Below, in pieces: positions 59,875 through 64,000 of a stretch of DNA of 64,000 bases (position 1 is the stretch's first letter; each line of letters begins with the position of its first letter). The stretch covers positions 70,515,662-70,579,661 of the forward strand of contig CP092877.1 in NCBI GenBank assembly GCA_030710605.1, read 5' to 3'. The notes below the pieces were generated by a model that worked only from the letters and a program-made list of their open reading frames with translations, was not told the origin of the DNA and did no database searches. This stretch comes from Cordylochernes scorpioides. Taxonomy: Eukaryota > Arthropoda > Arachnida > Pseudoscorpiones > Chernetidae. The position numbers were made by a program, and so were the translations under genes.

Positions 59875-60050
59875 AAGAGGCATATCCTGACCAGGCTAAT
59901 ATGAGCTTTTCTAGATGGCATTTTTTATTTTTTATTGTTTTTTCAATATGTATATTGGTTCAGGAAGCTTTCGGATATTTATTGTTCTTCTACAGGCCTT
60001 ACAGCTATGCTCCTGTAGAAAGATAATAAATTTCTGAAGGTATATACCGA
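59875..60050. repeat. MITE C end fragment followed by a foldback with GAAAGCTT motif
   Basis: aggcatatcctgaccaggct, gagcttttctagatggc; then aggaagctttcggatattta and the partner taataaatttctgaagg, each beside a ctgtagaa box or its inverse. Pairing is partly lost. Confidence 0.5.
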
Positions 60051-60840
60051 TAAATAAACATTATATAACGTTTTTATATTTTATATATTTTATAGCAATT
60101 TTATTTATATATTTCCGTCTATGTTTTTATAGAATTGATTTTAGAGAGGGGGGGTAACAGCAATTCAAGTTAAAGAGTTTCAAAAAATCAAGTAAAATAG
60201 AAAAAAAAAAGAAAATAGTGAAAAATAGAAGTATGTCATACAATGAATGCTGAGGTTCTAAATGTAAAATGTAGTAAGTCTAATCGACGACGACCAGAGA
60301 GATGTAAAAAACACAAGTATCTAATTATAATATCTAGAGCTGTGTGATCCAGTCAGTAAACCCAACAGATCGCTCGAGAGAGTTAATCCACATTTTCTCC
60401 AATTTATTGGGAAAACTGCCAGGATTAGAGTGGTTAATTCACTTTCCATTGTCTCTTTGCTTCTTCTCTCTTGTAAATACTCTATCTCCATAAAATTACG
60501 GAATATCTGTGCGAGGTTCCGATGCATCTTTGAGAGAGATTTGATATTTAATATAATTATATATAGTTAATATAAAGTAAGACCTGTATATAATTAGGTA
60601 TAACAATACTGAAATTGTAAGATATATTGTAATAATCCTAAAAAACATTGGTCTATGTGTTAATATTTAAGAAGTATTAGCTTATTAGAGTAGGAGTTTG
60701 AAGAAGTCTGTTGAGAATACACAGGCTACACTGTAAAATGTTGGAAAAGTCGTGAAAATAATTTCAAGTTAAATATAAAATATATGTTTGAATAAAGAGA
60801 AAGAAGTTCTAAACACAAAGCAAAAAATCAGAAATACGTG
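60051..60840. other. AT-rich DNA, probably first intron of the minus-strand gene
   Basis: It lies directly downstream of the splice donor at 60849. The 68-codon minus frame at 60321-60527 has no supporting splice sites that I can see. Confidence 0.45.
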
Positions 60841-60851
60841 CGTACTCACCA
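60841..60851 (-). other. Splice donor ending the first coding exon
   Basis: On the minus strand the sequence reads TTAGTG|GTGAGTACG, a near-perfect eukaryotic 5' splice site, directly after codons KTKTKWMNLV. The exon leaves in phase 0. Beyond it the frame drifts into AT-rich sequence of intron type (VSTHVFLIFCFVF...). Confidence 0.7.
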
Positions 60852-63722
60852 CTAAATTCATCCATTTGGTTTTAGTCTTAACACTTTGTCTGCGATCCGT
60901 AGGTATGGCTTCTGGTGGGGGCTGGGCATCATCCTCTTCGCCACCCTCCTCTGGGAGCAGTTCCTCCTCGGCGACCTCGGGCTCCTCGTCCGGCCCTAGG
61001 ATCTCCTCCGCCGCCCGCGCCAGGCTGTCCAGCATCTCGTCGTCCTCGGACCACTCCACGCTACTGCCAGGCTCCAGCTTCTTCATCAGCTTGTCCATGC
61101 GAGGGAAGAATGAGAAGATGGGGGCCTCTGACGGCGCTGCTGTGGAGGCCGCAGGAGTCTCAGCCGGCGCCACGTCCGGGGCATCCTCGCTGTACGACAT
61201 GTAGCTGCTGCTCAACTCCTCCGAGTCCCGCTGTGAGTGGGAGTCCGATGGGATCTCCCCTTCGCTTTTGACACTAGATGAGCGAGCCTTCAATTTAGGA
61301 CTGAGGCGCAAGCTATCCAGGCTCGAACCTAGGTTGAACAGGCTGCTTGTCTCCGCGGGGCTTTTTGGAGGCTCTTTCTTGAGCAATGTGGGCATACTCA
61401 TCATCTTGTAGCCCTTGGAGACAGTATTGGAAAGGAAGCTCAGCAGGTTGCTGCCATCCGTCTCGGAGGCGATGGATGAGGTCCGAGTGTGACTCGACGC
61501 CTCCTCTGGCGACGTCCTGTCCTTGGAGGTCTTGTTGGTCGCCTCCGAGGAGCCCTGAGAAAAGGCTCCAGAAGCTCTGTCCGCCTCATTGTCGGACTTC
61601 ATAGACTCTTTCTCACCATCGGCCTGGGGAGACACATGGTAAGGGCGACTCATTCTCTGCCGGCTGTGCTTCCTCAGCCTCCGTTTCTTCTTCTTTCTCT
61701 TTGTTTTCTTCTTCATCATAATACTCTTCCTCATCTTCCACCTCCTCCTCTTCTTCTACGTCTTCCTCTACCGACTGTTCTTCGTCGATGTCTTCCTCCT
61801 CCTCCTCTTCTTCAATAAATTCATCCTCTTCTTCCTCGCACGATTCTTCTATCTTTTTCTCGATCACTGACCTTTGACCGTCGTCGTCCTTTTCTTCTGT
61901 ATCTCCCATATCCTCTTCTTCATCCTCCTCCTCATCTATCTCAGATTCTTCATCGGTATAGTAAGCTTCTTCTTCTTCCTCCTCATCTTCTTCCAACAAC
62001 TTCTCTGTTACTTGTCTTGAAAAAGAGCTCGAAGAAAGTTGTTTGGGGGACGGTAGCTGCTTCTCTTTTGGAAGAGTGTGAGGAGTTTCCTTTGGGGATA
62101 AAGGAGTATTTTCTTTAGGAGGAGAAGTCCTTTTATTTTCTTTTGGGGGAGAAGGAAGCTGTCTTTCCTTTGGAGGGAGAGACATCCTGTTGCTCTTTCG
62201 GAGGAACGGCAGGCTTTTTATCTTTGGGACACGGTGCAGGCAGTTTCTCTTTTGGAGAAGGGACAGACTGTTTTTCTTTCGGAGACGGAGGAACCTTTTC
62301 CTTTGGAGAACCAGATGCTTTATCCTTCTGAGACGTAATAGCTTTGTCCTTTTGGGACGGCACGATTGGTTCTTTAGGAGGAGATACTTTTTCTTTAGGT
62401 GGAAGAGAGGGGGGAGGGGCGGCCTTTTGTTCAGATCTTTTTTCTTCTCGAGGCGAACAGGTTTGGAAAATGGCGCCAAATCCTCCTTGAGAGACATTTC
62501 TCTCGGCGATTTTCGGCGTGGGCGGAAGTGTCCTTTGATTAGCAGTTTCGACGTGGTTGGCCTGGGTTTTGATTGGCTTAGCGGGCAGGTTGAGCTGAGG
62601 TTGTTCTACAACCAGAGGAGTGTAGTTGCTAGAGACGGAGGGTTGCGAGGAGGCAACTTTAGAGAAATTAGGAGAGCTCGTCGTCTTAGGGAATTCCTTC
62701 GAGCAGTTGCCCTGATACCTCTGGGTGGGGGGTTTAGGGAGGTCCCTCGATGTCTCGGGGGCTTGGTTGACACCTGCGTACCGTGACTCCTCACTGAGCG
62801 ACCGGAAAGGAGGGGACTTGTTAGAGCTAACGAACTCCTTTCGAGATGACGGTTCATTCAACGACCTAAAATCTTTCATCTTTTTGAAGACGGCGCCTTC
62901 ATTGGAACATGAAAATTCAGGATGATCATGGAGTGGTGTTTGAAAGTGTGATGGCTCGGGCGATGATGAGGATGTCGGACGCATTGCGGTGGAAGAAGCC
63001 GGCTGTTGATATGTGGGGTCGGGGAATGCAGGGAAGATGCCGCTGGTATAATACTGACTCGGGACAGAAGGCTGACTTAGTGTCTTGATGACCTTAGGAG
63101 GCACCTCGGGCAACTGCCGCGAGGGCATCGCCCCTTCCTTCAGGGACTCAGTCCGAGTTAATTTGGCCTCTGCCGATTTGTTCGGGGATGATATGTTCTT
63201 AGTGGGGATGGGAAGCTTCCTACCTGGCGAGGGCGGCGGTGGAGGTAGGCTGGGCGAGTTGCTCGATGCCTCGGGGGGTGAACCGAGTCCATAGCGGGCA
63301 AGGATACGACTCGCCAACTCCTTGGCCGCACTCGAGCTGGGGAGAGGAGGCGAGGGAGCGCGGTGCGGAGGGGGCGTCGAGCCGACATTGCGGAGGTCGG
63401 TGGTGAGCCGGTGCAGTTCCTCCAGCTCACGGTCGCTGAGCGCGGGGCTCTTAGACCGGTAGCGGCGGTAGTCAAGAGCTGTGAAGACCTGCTCGTCTTC
63501 CTCATCGTCGTCCTCTTCTTCGTCGCGGCAGCCCTGCGGCCTTACCAGGGACAGTAGCTGGGAGATCACGGCTTGCTGCTCGTACAACAACATCTCCAAG
63601 CGCTCCAACTTATCCCACATGCGGCCGTACTCCTGGGAGAGCAAGTCCACGGCGCGCCAGGCGTACCGCAGCTCGGCTTCTAGCTCGCCGAGCCGCTCCG
63701 CGAACAGCCCCGGCGGGAACAT
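60850..63722 (-). CDS. First coding exon of a large acidic, PKE-repeat, coiled-coil protein (two +1 frame steps)
   Basis: The open region spans 2873 bases; removing one base at each of two frame steps leaves exactly 957 codons. The start is ATG at 63722 (MFPPGLF...); an in-frame TGA lies 15 codons upstream with no ATG between. Residues ~1-57 form a leucine-rich coiled coil (LERLEMLLYEQQAVISQLL), followed by an EEEDDDEEDE patch, a long Pro/Ser-rich part with poly-Pro, and about ten S/P-P-K-E/D-K units (residues ~440-560). Then come a Glu/Asp tract (~580-690) and a Ser-rich tail with IFSFFPRMDKLMKKL. The exon ends in frame at a consensus donor (GTG|GTGAGTACG at 60849). Base composition is far more GC-rich than the surroundings. 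The frame moves +1 near 62172-62190 and again near 61620-61650; domain style continues across both, so these look like one-base insertions in C runs or assembly errors. Function is not recognised. A scaffold or synaptic-type N-terminal region is only a guess, and later exons are not seen. Confidence 0.75.
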
Positions 63723-63730
63723 CACGCCAT
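63722..63730 (-). CDS. Two-codon upstream ORF (Met-Ala-stop) overlapping the main start
   Basis: ATGGCGTGATG: an ATG in strong context (gcgccATGG) is followed by GCG and TGA, and the TGA shares its last base with the ATG of the main reading frame. This arrangement is expected to favour termination and reinitiation, or leaky scanning. It matters only if transcription starts upstream of 63730, which I infer but cannot see. Confidence 0.45.
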   Translation of the reverse strand: MA

Positions 63731-64000
63731 GGCGCCTCCTCCCGCCTGCGCTGACTGCGATCGATCAGCCTGCCGCCGGCCAATTAGCACCGCCGCCCGC
63801 CACCGCCGCTTGCGGTAAACAATCCGCTCGGATTAATGCACTGTACGTTCCGTCGACACAACACTCCAGTACTGGGATCCTCTATATTCACTGGAGTCCA
63901 AGGGCTAAGTCGGTAGGGGCACGAAACAGCAACCCAATCCGAGTAAAAATCGTGTTCTAAAAACCAGTATTCTCCTCACACTCGGGAATAGTATGTGTAC
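63723..64000 (-). promoter_or_regulatory. CpG-rich promoter / 5' UTR region of the minus-strand gene
   Basis: GC content and CpG frequency rise sharply from about 63.3 kb to 63.85 kb (GCCGCCGCT-type runs around 63780-63820) and fall again towards 64 kb. The position directly upstream of the first ATG fits a CpG-type promoter and 5' UTR. No TATA box or initiator could be assigned. Confidence 0.4.

Noticed and set aside
60788..61204. Plus-strand proteins rich in Ser/Pro opposite the large gene (also 60915-61271, 61489-61818, 62190-62786, 63481-63960)
   Set aside because: Antisense shadows of the GC-rich acidic/serine coding sequence; no start context or splice signals of their own.
61620..61650. 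Small intron explaining the second frame step
   Set aside because: An acceptor-like tctccccag is present, but no good donor lies at a suitable distance and the upstream acidic sequence reads as continuous coding.
60850..63722. Assignment to a named family (for example NHS/GUK-holder or an Unc-13 N-terminal isoform)
   Set aside because: The coiled coil and acidic/serine composition invite such comparisons, but I see no diagnostic motif and could not run a search.

Overview
The window is AT-rich (roughly two thirds A+T by eye), intron- and repeat-dominated nuclear DNA of an animal, probably a protostome invertebrate such as an arthropod. The reasons are the mix of Tc1/mariner, Helitron, tRNA-derived SINE, non-LTR and LTR-gag remnants, eukaryotic splice signals, and the absence of operons or other prokaryotic features. 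I cannot name the species.

Only one protein-coding gene is well supported: the 5' end of a large gene on the minus strand at the right edge (about 63722 down to 60850). It is GC-rich, starts inside a CpG-rich promoter-like stretch, encodes an N-terminal coiled coil, a Pro/Ser-rich region, an S/P-P-K-E-K repeat, a Glu/Asp-rich tract and a Ser-rich tail, and ends at a consensus splice donor. As given, its reading frame steps by +1 twice. I do not recognise the family with certainty. Its later exons are not visible in the window, so they lie in undetected small exons or outside it.

Everything from 1 to about 60 kb reads as intergenic or intronic DNA built from mobile elements. The commonest is a ~211-bp Tc1-like MITE (called A here) with about 17 full or partial copies. 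Other families are MITE B (contains GCGCGCCATCT near its end), MITE C (foldback, carries a CTCF-like motif), MITE D, MITE E, at least three non-autonomous Helitrons, a tRNA-derived SINE family, one 1.3-kb mariner with a dead transposase, fragments of non-LTR retrotransposons, and an LTR-retrotransposon gag remnant. Several insertions are nested with readable target-site duplications, so the order of events can be reconstructed.

Two clean tandem arrays stand out: 49 copies of a 20-bp unit (11561-12545) and 34 copies of a 51-bp unit (19679-21413), the second with a 17-unit higher-order duplication. Both give long open frames by arithmetic, not by visible coding constraint. The most unusual signal is a dispersed RNA-like motif with a covarying 4-bp helix followed by GAAA, resembling the hammerhead ribozyme core, at 5.27, 5.99, 15.70, 18.12, 19.06 and 27.2 kb, some of it inside foldback elements. 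A second is the enrichment of AGATGGCGC (ten exact copies), which in MITE C extends to a full CTCF consensus match.
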